From: Actinacidiphila guanduensis
Lineage (GTDB): Bacteria; Actinomycetota; Actinomycetes; Streptomycetales; Streptomycetaceae
Assembly: GCF_900103985.1 (NCBI RefSeq)
Contig: NZ_FNIE01000006.1
Coordinates: forward strand, 434,001 to 498,000
Reading direction: 5' to 3'
DNA length: 64,000 nucleotides
Part shown: positions 46,202 to 53,671 of the stretch, piece by piece
How the letters are laid out: each line of letters opens with the position of its first letter
Position numbering within the stretch: position 1 is the first letter of the stretch
The notes under the pieces: model-generated
What the model was told of the DNA's origin: nothing
The model's database searches: none
Seen by the model: the letters and a program-made list of their open reading frames with translations, nothing else
Program-made: the position numbers and the translations under genes

Positions 46202-47550
46202 GCCGTACCTCCCACGACTTCGGGTTCGCCCTGGCCGCCCCCTCCTGGGGCGATCTTCTGCTCCGGGTCGCGCGGCCGCGCTCCCCGGTTGAGCCCCGCC
46301 ATGGCGAGCAGCCCCGCCACCGCGTTCACGGCCGCGCACAGCACCCAGAAGCCGTGGTCGAGCCGGGTCCACACGAAGACCGCGAAGAGCGGCCCGACCG
46401 CGGAGGCGAGCCCGGCCATGGCCTGCATGGTGCCGATGTAGCGGGCCTTCAGCGCCGCCGGGAAGGTCGCCGGGTGGGCGAACATGCTGGGCCCGGCGAT
46501 CATCAGCCCGCCGACCTCCAGCACCGCGCCGATCAGGAAGAAGGCCGGCGAGTGGGCGACGAGCGCGTACACCGCGAAGCCGGCGGAGTTCACCAGGTGC
46601 CCGATCATCACCGCGGTGTGCGTGGGGATGCGCAGGATGTACGTGGTGACCTTCAGCTCGCAGGTGATCAGCACCACCGAGGAGACGGTGAGCACCGCGC
46701 TGTAGAGGCCGGTCGGGTAGTCGTCCGCGCGGACCTGGAGCGGCAGCGCGATCATCGACTGCACATAGGTGATGGTGCCGAGCAGCACGGCGAGCAGGTA
46801 GAAGACGTACTTGCGGTCGCGCAGCATGGCGGCGTAGGCGGCGCGTCCGGTCAACTCGGCAGGTTCCGGGGTGCCTTCGCCGTCCTTCTTCGCCGACTCG
46901 ACTTCTGCCGCCACCTGTTCGGTCTCCTCGGTGGCCGTCGCCGCTTCCGCAGGCCCGGCGTGGCGCGGCAGCAGCGCGAAGGCGAGCAGGGCCCACAGCA
47001 GGGTGGTGGCGCCGTCGAGCCAGAACAGCGCGTCCCAATCGGCCAGGATGAGGCCCGCGGCGATCAACGGGGCCAGCGCGGCACCGGTGTTGATGGCGAT
47101 CCGCATCATGGAGAATCCCATCACCTGCTGCCGCTCGGGCATCAGGTCGCTGAGCAGCACCGAGGCCGCGGGCCGGTACGCCTGCGCGAGCAGCCCGGCC
47201 AGCGCCACCACGACCAGCAGCGGGGCCAGCAGCGAGGAGCGGCTGAGCGCGGGGATCACCGCGACCAGCGGGCCCGAGCCGGCCATCGCCATCACGATGG
47301 TGGCGCGCGGCCCGAACCGCGAGGTGGCCTCCCCGCCCAGCATGGTGCCCAGCACCGTGCCCGCGCTGTAGGCGACGAGCGACAGGCCGGCGTCGTCCAC
47401 CGACAGGTGGCGGTGGGTCAGGTAGAGCACCAGGAACGTCTGGACGAAGGCGCCCAGTTGGTTCACCAGCATGCCGCCCAGCAGGTAACGCACCGCGAGC
47501 GGTGTGGACTTCAGCGTCTCCAGGACGCCGACGTGGGCGTCGTCCGTCAT
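46198..47550 (-). CDS. MFS transporter of the N-N block
   Basis: 450 residues with about twelve hydrophobic helices and a loop 2-3 motif GGEATSRFGPRATIV. A charged Glu-rich central loop spans about 205-245. ATGA overlaps on both sides couple it to the DAO and ATP-grasp genes. Embedding in this operon makes product export or self-protection the likely job. It is not closely similar to the exporter at 13878. Confidence 0.9.
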   Translation of the reverse strand: MTDDAHVGVLETLKSTPLAVRYLLGGMLVNQLGAFVQTFLVLYLTHRHLSVDDAGLSLVAYSAGTVLGTMLGGEATSRFGPRATIVMAMAGSGPLVAVIPALSRSSLLAPLLVVVALAGLLAQAYRPAASVLLSDLMPERQQVMGFSMMRIAINTGAALAPLIAAGLILADWDALFWLDGATTLLWALLAFALLPRHAGPAEAATATEETEQVAAEVESAKKDGEGTPEPAELTGRAAYAAMLRDRKYVFYLLAVLLGTITYVQSMIALPLQVRADDYPTGLYSAVLTVSSVVLITCELKVTTYILRIPTHTAVMIGHLVNSAGFAVYALVAHSPAFFLIGAVLEVGGLMIAGPSMFAHPATFPAALKARYIGTMQAMAGLASAVGPLFAVFVWTRLDHGFWVLCAAVNAVAGLLAMAGLNRGARPRDPEQKIAPGGGGQGEPEVVGGTA

Positions 47551-48713
47551 GCCGCGGCCTCCCTGGCAGCTTCGGTGATCCGTCGTGCGACCAGCGGCGC
47601 CTCGGCGAAGCCGGTGCCCCCGCAGGCCGGGCGCGACCACAGGCGCGGCCCGATCCGGGCCAGGTGGGCGCCGCCGTCGCGGGCGTCGGCGGCGTAGTGG
47701 CAGGCGCGCGCGCCCACCACCTCGTACGCCTCGATGTCCGGCAGCACCCCGGACCCGGCGAGCCGCAGCGCCCAGGGCTCCTGGTCCTCCTCCGCGGCGC
47801 CCCCTGTGCCGGGCACCGCCCGGCACACCGCGTCGGAGCTGATCTTCAGCAGCGCGCCCCCGCCCGGCGGCAGCGCCCAGCCGCGCCCGTCGGCGCCGAG
47901 GCCGCCCGCGGCCGGCGCCCCGCGCCACCGGGCGGCCAGGGCGGAGGGCGGCCGCAGGTAGAGCATCGTCTGCCGGTACACCACCACCGGGTGGCCGGCC
48001 AGCTCGCGCGTCCACGGCCCGGCCGCGACGAGCACCAGGTCGCCGTGGACGACCTCGCCGCCGCGCAGCCGCACCCGGCCGTCGTCGGCGGAGACCGCGG
48101 CGACCTCGCAGCCGGGGCGCAGCTCCACCGCGGGGTGCCCGGCCAGCCACGCGGCCGCCGACCGCAGCACCTGCTCGGCGAGCAGCACCCCAGCGGCCTC
48201 CTCGCGCACCGCCACGGTGCCCTCGGGGGCGCCGACCGGCGGCAGTTCCGCCTCCGCCGTCACCGGCAGCCCGGCCGCCCGCGCGCAGGCCAGCACCTCG
48301 GCCACCCGCTCACGCGGCCAGGCCGTCACCACACCGACCCGGCGGTAGAAACCGCCGCCCAGCACGGCCGCCAGCTCGCGCCAGCGCCGCTCGGCCCCGG
48401 CCAGCTCCCGGCTGCGCCCCGGGTTGCCGACGGCGAGCGTGCGCAGCGCCCGGTGCTGGTCGTGGGAGGTCGCCGCCGGGTCGGGGACGGTGCCGCGCTC
48501 CAGCACCGTCACCCGGTGGCCGGCCAGCGCGCACTCCACCGCGGTGAGCAGCCCGGTGACCCCGGCGCCCACGACGAGCACGCGGGCGGCGGCCCGGGTG
48601 GCGGGGGCCCTGCGGCTTCGGCGGTCTGCTCCCGCCACCCGTTGCCCGGCCCCTGCTCCTGCCCCCGCCGACTCCCCTTTCCCCGCGCCCGTCACATCCC
48701 CTGCCGCCGTCAC
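47547..48713 (-). CDS. DAO-type FAD-dependent amine/amino-acid oxidase
   Basis: 388 residues. An Ala/Gly-rich N-terminal stretch of ~43 residues precedes the dinucleotide loop VLVVGAGVTGLL at about 45-57; the C-terminal CGGTGFAEAPLVA contains the second FAD contact typical of DAO/glycine-oxidase proteins. GTG 48713 overlaps the MetRS-like stop by four bases. In the s56-p1 and triacsin pathways a DAO-family enzyme cleaves N6-(carboxymethylamino)lysine to hydrazinoacetate. The direct coupling to the MetRS-like gene here supports the same step (inference). The low-complexity start leaves the true N-terminus open. Confidence 0.88.
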   Translation of the reverse strand: MTAAGDVTGAGKGESAGAGAGAGQRVAGADRRSRRAPATRAAARVLVVGAGVTGLLTAVECALAGHRVTVLERGTVPDPAATSHDQHRALRTLAVGNPGRSRELAGAERRWRELAAVLGGGFYRRVGVVTAWPRERVAEVLACARAAGLPVTAEAELPPVGAPEGTVAVREEAAGVLLAEQVLRSAAAWLAGHPAVELRPGCEVAAVSADDGRVRLRGGEVVHGDLVLVAAGPWTRELAGHPVVVYRQTMLYLRPPSALAARWRGAPAAGGLGADGRGWALPPGGGALLKISSDAVCRAVPGTGGAAEEDQEPWALRLAGSGVLPDIEAYEVVGARACHYAADARDGGAHLARIGPRLWSRPACGGTGFAEAPLVARRITEAAREAAA

Positions 48714-50257
48714 CGCACCGTCCCGGTCAGCCGCGGCAGCACCCGGGGCACGATCTGCTCCACCGCCGCGCCCGCCGTGCCCTTTTGTGGGATCGCGAGG
48801 TCCGGCAGCGCCTTGCCGGCGAGGTCGACCAGCAGCGGGGCCGCGCAGCGCAGGAAGACGTCCACCTGGTGGCAGAAGTCGCCCGCGTCGGCCGCCGTCA
48901 CCTCCCAGCGGTCCAGCCGGGCGAGCTGCTCGGTCAGGGTGAAGGCGGCCGCGGTGAGGCTGAAGCGGCGCGGGTCGTAGCCGCCGGCGAACCGCTCCAC
49001 CATCCGCGCGGCCGCCTGCCGGGACGCCTCGGAGACGGGCAGTGCCCCGCCGCCCGCGAACCGCCCGGCCTTCTCGGCCACCCGGTTCCACGGGTCCAGC
49101 AGCCGCTCGCCGGTGACCTTGGCCATGGCGTCGCGGGTGAAGTTGGTGCGCTGGAAGTCGGGCCCGGTGGCGGCCAGGTAGTAGCGGATCAGGTCGCGCG
49201 GCACCTGTGCGGCCAGCTCCTGCCCGGTGACCACGTGGCCGCGGCTGGAGGAGAACTTGTCGTTGTCCAGCTCGTAGAACTCGTTGGTGACGAAGTGCGC
49301 GGGCAGGGCGTAGCCGCCCAGCGCCATCAGCATGGCCACGCCGACGAGCGCGAAGGCGAAGCTGGCGTCGGAGCCGAAGAAGTACACCACCTCGGGGGCG
49401 GCTTCGGCGTACCAGAGCGCGTCGTCCGCGGCCGTCACCTCGCCACGGTGCTCGGCGGCCAGCGCCGAGGTGTGCATGCTCCAGGCGACGACCTCGGCGT
49501 CGGCGTAGAGCACCTGGCCCGGCGTCTCGGCGAAGGGCGCCGGAATGCCCCAGGAGATCGGCAGGGTGACGGGGTAGTCCGGCAGCGGCCGCGCCAGCAG
49601 CTCCTCCACGAGGCGGGCCAGCCGGGGCCGCATGGTCGCGCTCAGCCCGGCGAAGTACGCGGTCAGCGCCGGGCGGTACTCCTCCAGCGGCAGCACCAGC
49701 ACCTCCGCCTCGCGCACCTCTACCTCGTCCTCCGGCTCCAGGGTGGAGCGCGGGTCGAGCAGCTCGCCGGAGCCGTTCCAGTGCCCGCACCCCTCGCACA
49801 GGCCCGCGCACCCCTCCGACAGGCAGACGGGGCACCCGCCGCGCACATAGGCGTCGGTGAGGAACTCGCCGGTGCGGGCCACGTACGGGAAGGGGACCGC
49901 GCGCCGCTTCAGCGCGCCGACGCCGTGGAGGCGGTCGAAGAACGCCTGCACGCCTTTGACGTAGCGGTCGTCGAAGTGCACGAAGCCGTCGGGTGCGATG
50001 CCGAGGGCGGCGAGGGTGGCCTCGACCTGCGCGCCCGAGCGGGTGCGCAACTCCTCGGGCGGGACGCCCAATCGCCTGGCGGTGGTGACGATGTAGTTCT
50101 GGGTGAAGTGCACGCCGGTGCCGAAGAGCACGTCGCGACCGGCGGCGCGGGCGAACCGGGCGCAGACGTCGGCGCTCAGGAACGGCCCGGCCAGGTGGCC
50201 GAGGTGCAGGTCACCGTTGGCGGTGGGGCCGGGGGCGATCACCATCGTGCGTACCAT
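48710..50257 (-). CDS. Stand-alone methionyl-tRNA-synthetase-like protein
   Basis: 515 residues. Class I signature HLGH at 18-21 (in PTANGDLHLGH), KFSSSR near 334 as the KMSKS loop, and a zinc knuckle with four cysteines at about 142-160 (CPVCLSEGCAGLCEGCG). Both ATP-site motifs are intact, so aminoacyl adenylation is likely. There is no C-terminal EMAP domain, and it sits first in an operon with oxidase, exporter and ligase, so it is not a housekeeping MetRS. In known hydrazine synthetases a MetRS-like domain activates glycine and esterifies it to N-hydroxylysine, but is fused to a cupin; here no cupin is attached. ATG 50257 with AAAGGA upstream. Confidence 0.93.
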   Translation of the reverse strand: MVRTMVIAPGPTANGDLHLGHLAGPFLSADVCARFARAAGRDVLFGTGVHFTQNYIVTTARRLGVPPEELRTRSGAQVEATLAALGIAPDGFVHFDDRYVKGVQAFFDRLHGVGALKRRAVPFPYVARTGEFLTDAYVRGGCPVCLSEGCAGLCEGCGHWNGSGELLDPRSTLEPEDEVEVREAEVLVLPLEEYRPALTAYFAGLSATMRPRLARLVEELLARPLPDYPVTLPISWGIPAPFAETPGQVLYADAEVVAWSMHTSALAAEHRGEVTAADDALWYAEAAPEVVYFFGSDASFAFALVGVAMLMALGGYALPAHFVTNEFYELDNDKFSSSRGHVVTGQELAAQVPRDLIRYYLAATGPDFQRTNFTRDAMAKVTGERLLDPWNRVAEKAGRFAGGGALPVSEASRQAAARMVERFAGGYDPRRFSLTAAAFTLTEQLARLDRWEVTAADAGDFCHQVDVFLRCAAPLLVDLAGKALPDLAIPQKGTAGAAVEQIVPRVLPRLTGTVR

Positions 50258-50663
50258 CAGGCGGTCCTTTGCTGGTGGGGTGGGGTGCGCGGTGGTGGGA
50301 CGGGTGCTGCTCCGGGGCGGGCCTCGGCATCTTGGCCCCTGGCCTCGGGGGCGCCGGGGCCCACAGGGCGGCCCTGGTTTCGGGGTGCTCCGGGCGGCTT
50401 GCGGGGCCCGGCCTACGCGGCGGGCGGGCTCGCGGTGCCGGCCGCTTGCCGGCGTGCCCGCCCGCGGCCCGGGTGAAGTGCCGGGGGCGTCCCGCGAGTT
50501 GGCGGGGGCGTTGCCCTGAAGGGTGCCGGAAGGACCACCGGGACACCCGCGTCGCAGCCGGCCACACTGCCCCCCTCGTGTGATTCCGCTTCCCAGGGAA
50601 TTGCGATGGTGCGTGGTGCGACGGAGCAGGCGCAGGCCCGGAGTTCGGCAGGACCGCGGCACG
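50258..50663 (-). other. ~400-base untranslated leader of the MetRS-like operon
   Basis: If the promoter at 50664-50728 is used, the MetRS-like transcript has a leader of roughly 400 nucleotides, against about 50-60 for the two sister promoters. The sequence is very GC-rich and would fold strongly. The MetRS frame stays open through it, but the translation is Pro/Arg-rich and not protein-like. I looked for a T-box core on this strand and did not see one. Confidence 0.4.
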
Positions 50664-50728
50664 AGGCTAGGGTTCGCGGCTTCCCGGTCGGTAGGGGAAC
50701 TCTTCCCGCGAGCCGGGGAATCTCCGCC
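50664..50728 (-). promoter_or_regulatory. Promoter with TTCCC-N8-GGGAA operator, MetRS-like operon
   Basis: Minus-strand -10 hexamer TAGCCT (50669-50664), identical to that of the cupin operon. The plus-strand box AGGGGAACTCTTCCC (50693-50707) is also identical and starts the same 29 bases away. Inverted repeat TTCCC 50703-50707 and GGGAA 50716-50720. Similarity to the cupin promoter continues between box and hexamer (GGCT.CCC..CG). From here to the MarR stop at 51025 I see no gene. Confidence 0.75.
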
Positions 50729-51024
50729 GCCGCACCCCGTCCGGCAGTGCCACCCGGGCATACGGCCCCGCGTCCGCACCGTCCAGGACCCGCCGCGAAC
50801 TCCCAGCTCACGGGCCCCGGTTGCCCCCTGCGGCGAACGGTTCACCGCTTTCCCCGCGGCCGGGGCGCCGCCGTACGGGAACTCCCCGGGGAACAGCCCC
50901 CGTTCGGGGGTGCCGCGGGCCCCGGTTCCCCTCCGGATGTGCCCGGAGTTCCAGGAGGAGTGCCCTGGTGCTGGTGCGGCGGCAAGTGACTCCTGGGTTC
51001 CGTTTGGCGTCGACTACCCGTGCA

Positions 51025-51492
51025 TCAGGGCGTGTTGCCCGTCCCGGCGGTCCCCGGGCCGGCCGCCCGCAGCGCCGTCAGGGCGGAGGCGAAGGCGGCC
51101 AACTCGGGCTCGGACAGGGGCGCGGCCAGCCGGGCGGCCAACTCGGCGTCGAAGAGGCGGGCGGCCGAGCGGGTGAGGCGGGCACCCTCGGCGGTGAGGC
51201 GGACGATCGAGGAGCGGCGGTCGTTGGGGTTGGGCTGCCGGGCGCACAACTCCCGCTTCTCCAGGCGGTCCACGGCCTGGCTGGCGCCGCCGATCGTGAT
51301 CGACAGCGCGGCGGCGATGTCGTTGACCCGGCAGTCGGGCGTGCGCTCCACGACGAGCATCACGTTCAGGCTGCCCAGCGGCACCTCGCCGTCCCGCCGC
51401 AGCCGGGCGTCGATCGCGTTCCACAGATCCGTCTCGAAACGCACCAGGTCGTCGAACACCTGCCGCAGCTCCACCACGCCTCCTCTTGCCAC
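51025..51492 (-). CDS. MarR-family regulator
   Basis: About 150 residues with the MarR winged helix: VNDIAAALSITIGGASQAVDRLEKRELCARQPNPNDRR, where the DRR wing is diagnostic, followed by a dimerisation helix rich in Ala/Leu. The start may be GTG 51492 or a GTG about 15 bases further in that has GAGGAGG just upstream. It diverges from the esterase gene, 82 bases apart, with an inverted-repeat operator between them, so it most likely represses the esterase and itself. Confidence 0.9.
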   Translation of the reverse strand: MARGGVVELRQVFDDLVRFETDLWNAIDARLRRDGEVPLGSLNVMLVVERTPDCRVNDIAAALSITIGGASQAVDRLEKRELCARQPNPNDRRSSIVRLTAEGARLTRSAARLFDAELAARLAAPLSEPELAAFASALTALRAAGPGTAGTGNTP

Positions 51493-51508
51493 ATGAGTAA
51501 GCTCTAAC

Positions 51509-51526
51509 TAGATTAGCAGTAATCTA
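51509..51526. promoter_or_regulatory. MarR operator candidate
   Basis: TAGATTA-GCAG-TAATCTA, a perfect 7-base inverted repeat with a 4-base spacer, in the short gap between the divergent marR and esterase starts. It is strikingly AT-rich for this DNA. Confidence 0.8.
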
Positions 51527-51574
51527 CTTCTCCGGTCCGCCCCTCGGGCGGGCCGTGTCGAAAGGCAAGCATCC

Positions 51575-52639
51575 ATGAGCGAACTCCAGCGCGACATCGT
51601 GGCCCGGATCCTGCGCGAGTCCCCGATCGACCTCGGCGGCGAGGTGGCCGAGCAGCGCGAACTCTTCCGCGAGCTGATCGGCGCGGAGCCCGTCCCCGAG
51701 GACGTCACGGTCGGGCCCGCCGTGCTCGGCGGCGTCCCGGCGGTGTCGGTCTCGGTGGGGCCCGTTTCGGTGGGGCCCGTACAGGTGGGGCCCGTTTCGG
51801 TGGGGCCCGTTTCTGTGAGGTCCCTCCCGACGGGGTCCGTCCCGGCTGATTCGGTCCTGGCGGGCTCCGTACCAGCGGGGCCCGATCCGGCGGGGTCCGT
51901 ACCGGCTGATTCGGGCCCGGCGGGGCCCGACCCAGTGGCGGACACGGCGGACGGCACCGTCCTGTACTTCCACGGCGGCTGCTTCGCCGTCGGGTCGGCC
52001 GAGTCCTCGATAGGGCTGGCCGGCCACCTGGCCCGTGCGGCAGGCGTCCGCGTCCTGTCCGTGGACTACCGCCTCGCCCCCGAGCACCCCTACCCCGCGG
52101 CCCTCCAGGACGCCCTGGCCGCCTACCGGGCCCTGGTCCGCGAGCAGGGCGGGGCGGGGCGGATCGCGGTGGTGGGCGAGTCGGCGGGCGGCAACCTGGC
52201 CGCCGCGCTCCTGCTCGCCGTGCGCGAGGAGCCGGACCTGCCGCAACCGGCCTGCGCGGTGCTCCTGTCCCCCTGGGCCGACCTCACCGTCCCCGACCTG
52301 CCCGACGACCCCGGGCTCGACCCGGTGATCACCGCGCGGGCCCTGCGCACCCGCGCGCGGGACTACCTCCAGGGCGCCGACCCGCACGACGGCCTGGCCA
52401 GCCCCGTCCACGCCGACCTCACGGGCCTGCCCCCGCTGCTCATCCAGGCCGGCTCGGCCGAGTACCTGCGCGACGACGCGATCCGCCTGGCCGCCCGCGC
52501 CGCCGCCCACCACGTCCAGGTCACCCTCGACGTCACCCCCCACGTCCCGCACGTCTTCCAGGCCTTCGCCTCGATCCTCGACGAGGCCGCCGAAGCCCTC
52601 ACCCGCGCCGCCGCCTTCCTCCACACCCACCTCCGCTGA
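51575..52639 (+). CDS. HSL-type alpha/beta-hydrolase (esterase) with repeat insertion
   Basis: 354 residues of the hormone-sensitive-lipase group: oxyanion HGG in LYFHGGCFAVG, nucleophile GESAGG, then the late Asp and His (HVPHVFQ). Between the N-terminal cap helix and the catalytic core, about residues 55-124, is a non-homologous insertion made of VGPVS-like pentapeptides. It is encoded by imperfect 15-base repeats around GTTTCGGTGGGGCCC. Related esterases run directly from the cap to HGG with a short linker. The frame is kept, so the protein should still be made. Divergent from marR and probably repressed by it. Confidence 0.88.
   Translation: MSELQRDIVARILRESPIDLGGEVAEQRELFRELIGAEPVPEDVTVGPAVLGGVPAVSVSVGPVSVGPVQVGPVSVGPVSVRSLPTGSVPADSVLAGSVPAGPDPAGSVPADSGPAGPDPVADTADGTVLYFHGGCFAVGSAESSIGLAGHLARAAGVRVLSVDYRLAPEHPYPAALQDALAAYRALVREQGGAGRIAVVGESAGGNLAAALLLAVREEPDLPQPACAVLLSPWADLTVPDLPDDPGLDPVITARALRTRARDYLQGADPHDGLASPVHADLTGLPPLLIQAGSAEYLRDDAIRLAARAAAHHVQVTLDVTPHVPHVFQAFASILDEAAEALTRAAAFLHTHLR
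51740..51945 (+). repeat. 15-bp minisatellite inside the esterase gene
   Basis: About thirteen imperfect units. The first (51750-51825) are nearly identical, GTTTCGGTGGGGCCC; later ones drift to GTCCCGGCTGATTCG-like. The unit is a multiple of three, so the frame is preserved. Copy number is likely to vary between strains. Confidence 0.8.
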
Positions 52640-52687
52640 CGCGAACGGCTCCTGAGGGAGCTGCGGCGGCGAACCGCCGTCGCCGGA

Positions 52688-53431
52688 TCAGGGGGCGGTG
52701 GAAGTGGGGAGGGCGGTGGTGAGGAGGGTGAGGGTGAAGGTGAAGCGGTCTTCGGGGGTACCCGCGGTGAGTTCGCGGGCGTAGTGGCGGGTGTGGGGGA
52801 AGGACGGGGGCAACGCCGCGAAGCGGCGCAGGAGTTCGTCGCGGCTCACCACCCACGCGTCGTCGGCGCGGGTGCTGCGGCGGTCCGCCAGGGCGACTTC
52901 GAGGCTGTGCGCGTTGACGTAGAGGGTGAGGGAGTCGATCGCCCACGCGGCGGTCTGCGGCTCGACGCCGCCGGCGATCAGGATCGCGAGCATGCCCTCG
53001 GTCACCCGCAGCGTGTCCAGGTTGGAGGGGGCGGCGGCGAAGGCGGCTCGGGAGATACCGGGGTAGCGCAGGTACTGGTCGCGCAGTTGGGTGCAGACGT
53101 CCACGATCTGCTGCCGCCAGCGGGCGGGGTCCGGCTCGGGCAGGTCGATCGCGGCGCACAGCCGGCCGATCAGCAGCTCGTCCAGGTCCTCCTTGTTGAC
53201 CACGTGCGCGTAGAGCGAGGACGGGCCCGTCTCCAGCGCGGTGGCGACCCGGCGCATCGTCAGGGCCTCGTAGCCCTCGCGCTCCACCAGGGCGAGAGCC
53301 GCGTCGACGATCGCGTCGACCGTGATCGGCTTCTTGCGGCCGCCGGAGGGACCGCGCCGGCCCGCGGGCGCGCTCGCGCCGGTGTCGGCCCGGTGCCGGG
53401 CGGCGCGCCGCTCCTGCGGGGTGGGTGGCAT
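52688..53431 (-). CDS. TetR-family regulator
   Basis: 247 residues. After a basic Pro/Ala-rich lead of ~45 residues comes a TetR helix-turn-helix (ITVDAIVDAALALVEREGYEALTMRRVATALETGPSSLYAHV). The C-terminal ligand domain resembles TetR_C members that bind drug-like molecules. ATG 53431 has no clear ribosome-binding site, so the transcript may be leaderless or the start may lie further in. A GTACCG-AG-CGGTAC palindrome sits ten bases upstream, consistent with autoregulation. The neighbouring target is not obvious. Confidence 0.9.
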   Translation of the reverse strand: MPPTPQERRAARHRADTGASAPAGRRGPSGGRKKPITVDAIVDAALALVEREGYEALTMRRVATALETGPSSLYAHVVNKEDLDELLIGRLCAAIDLPEPDPARWRQQIVDVCTQLRDQYLRYPGISRAAFAAAPSNLDTLRVTEGMLAILIAGGVEPQTAAWAIDSLTLYVNAHSLEVALADRRSTRADDAWVVSRDELLRRFAALPPSFPHTRHYARELTAGTPEDRFTFTLTLLTTALPTSTAP

Positions 53432-53440
53432 ACGGGCAGT

Positions 53441-53454
53441 GTACCGAGCGGTAC
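53441..53454. promoter_or_regulatory. TetR operator candidate
   Basis: GTACCG-AG-CGGTAC, a perfect 6-base inverted repeat with a 2-base spacer, just upstream of the tetR start. Confidence 0.55.
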
Positions 53455-53574
53455 GAACGGTGTTCCGCGGCCGGCGGACAGTGTTCGCCCCGCCGGGCAG
53501 TGAGCGCTGCCCGCCCCGGCCGGCACCCACGTCCGGCGCTCCAGGGTCCCCGCCGCTCGGCTGCTCCGGCGCCT

Positions 53575-53651
53575 TACGCCACCACTCCTCGCCGTACGGG
53601 CCCGTCCCCCGTATCCCAGGGCCCTACGCCACCACCCTTCGCCGTACGGGC
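53575..53651. repeat. 27-base direct repeat, two copies
   Basis: TACGCCACCAC(T/C)C(C/T)TCGCCGTACGGGC at 53575-53601 and 53625-53651 in the spacer between the tetR start and the next stop. The GCCGTACGGGC ends contain CCGTACGG palindromes. Confidence 0.7.
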
Positions 53652-53671
53652 GTCCCCCGCACCCCACCGTC

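Noticed and set aside
48710..50257. Resistance copy of a housekeeping methionyl-tRNA synthetase
   Set aside because: Possible in principle, but it is first in an operon coupled to a DAO oxidase, exporter and ligase and lacks a C-terminal tRNA-binding domain. Kept only as the alternative to test.
50258..50845. N-terminal extension of the MetRS-like protein, possibly a fused cupin
   Set aside because: The frame is open but the translation is low-complexity, with no cupin motif or hydrophobic core, and it would cover the shared promoter.
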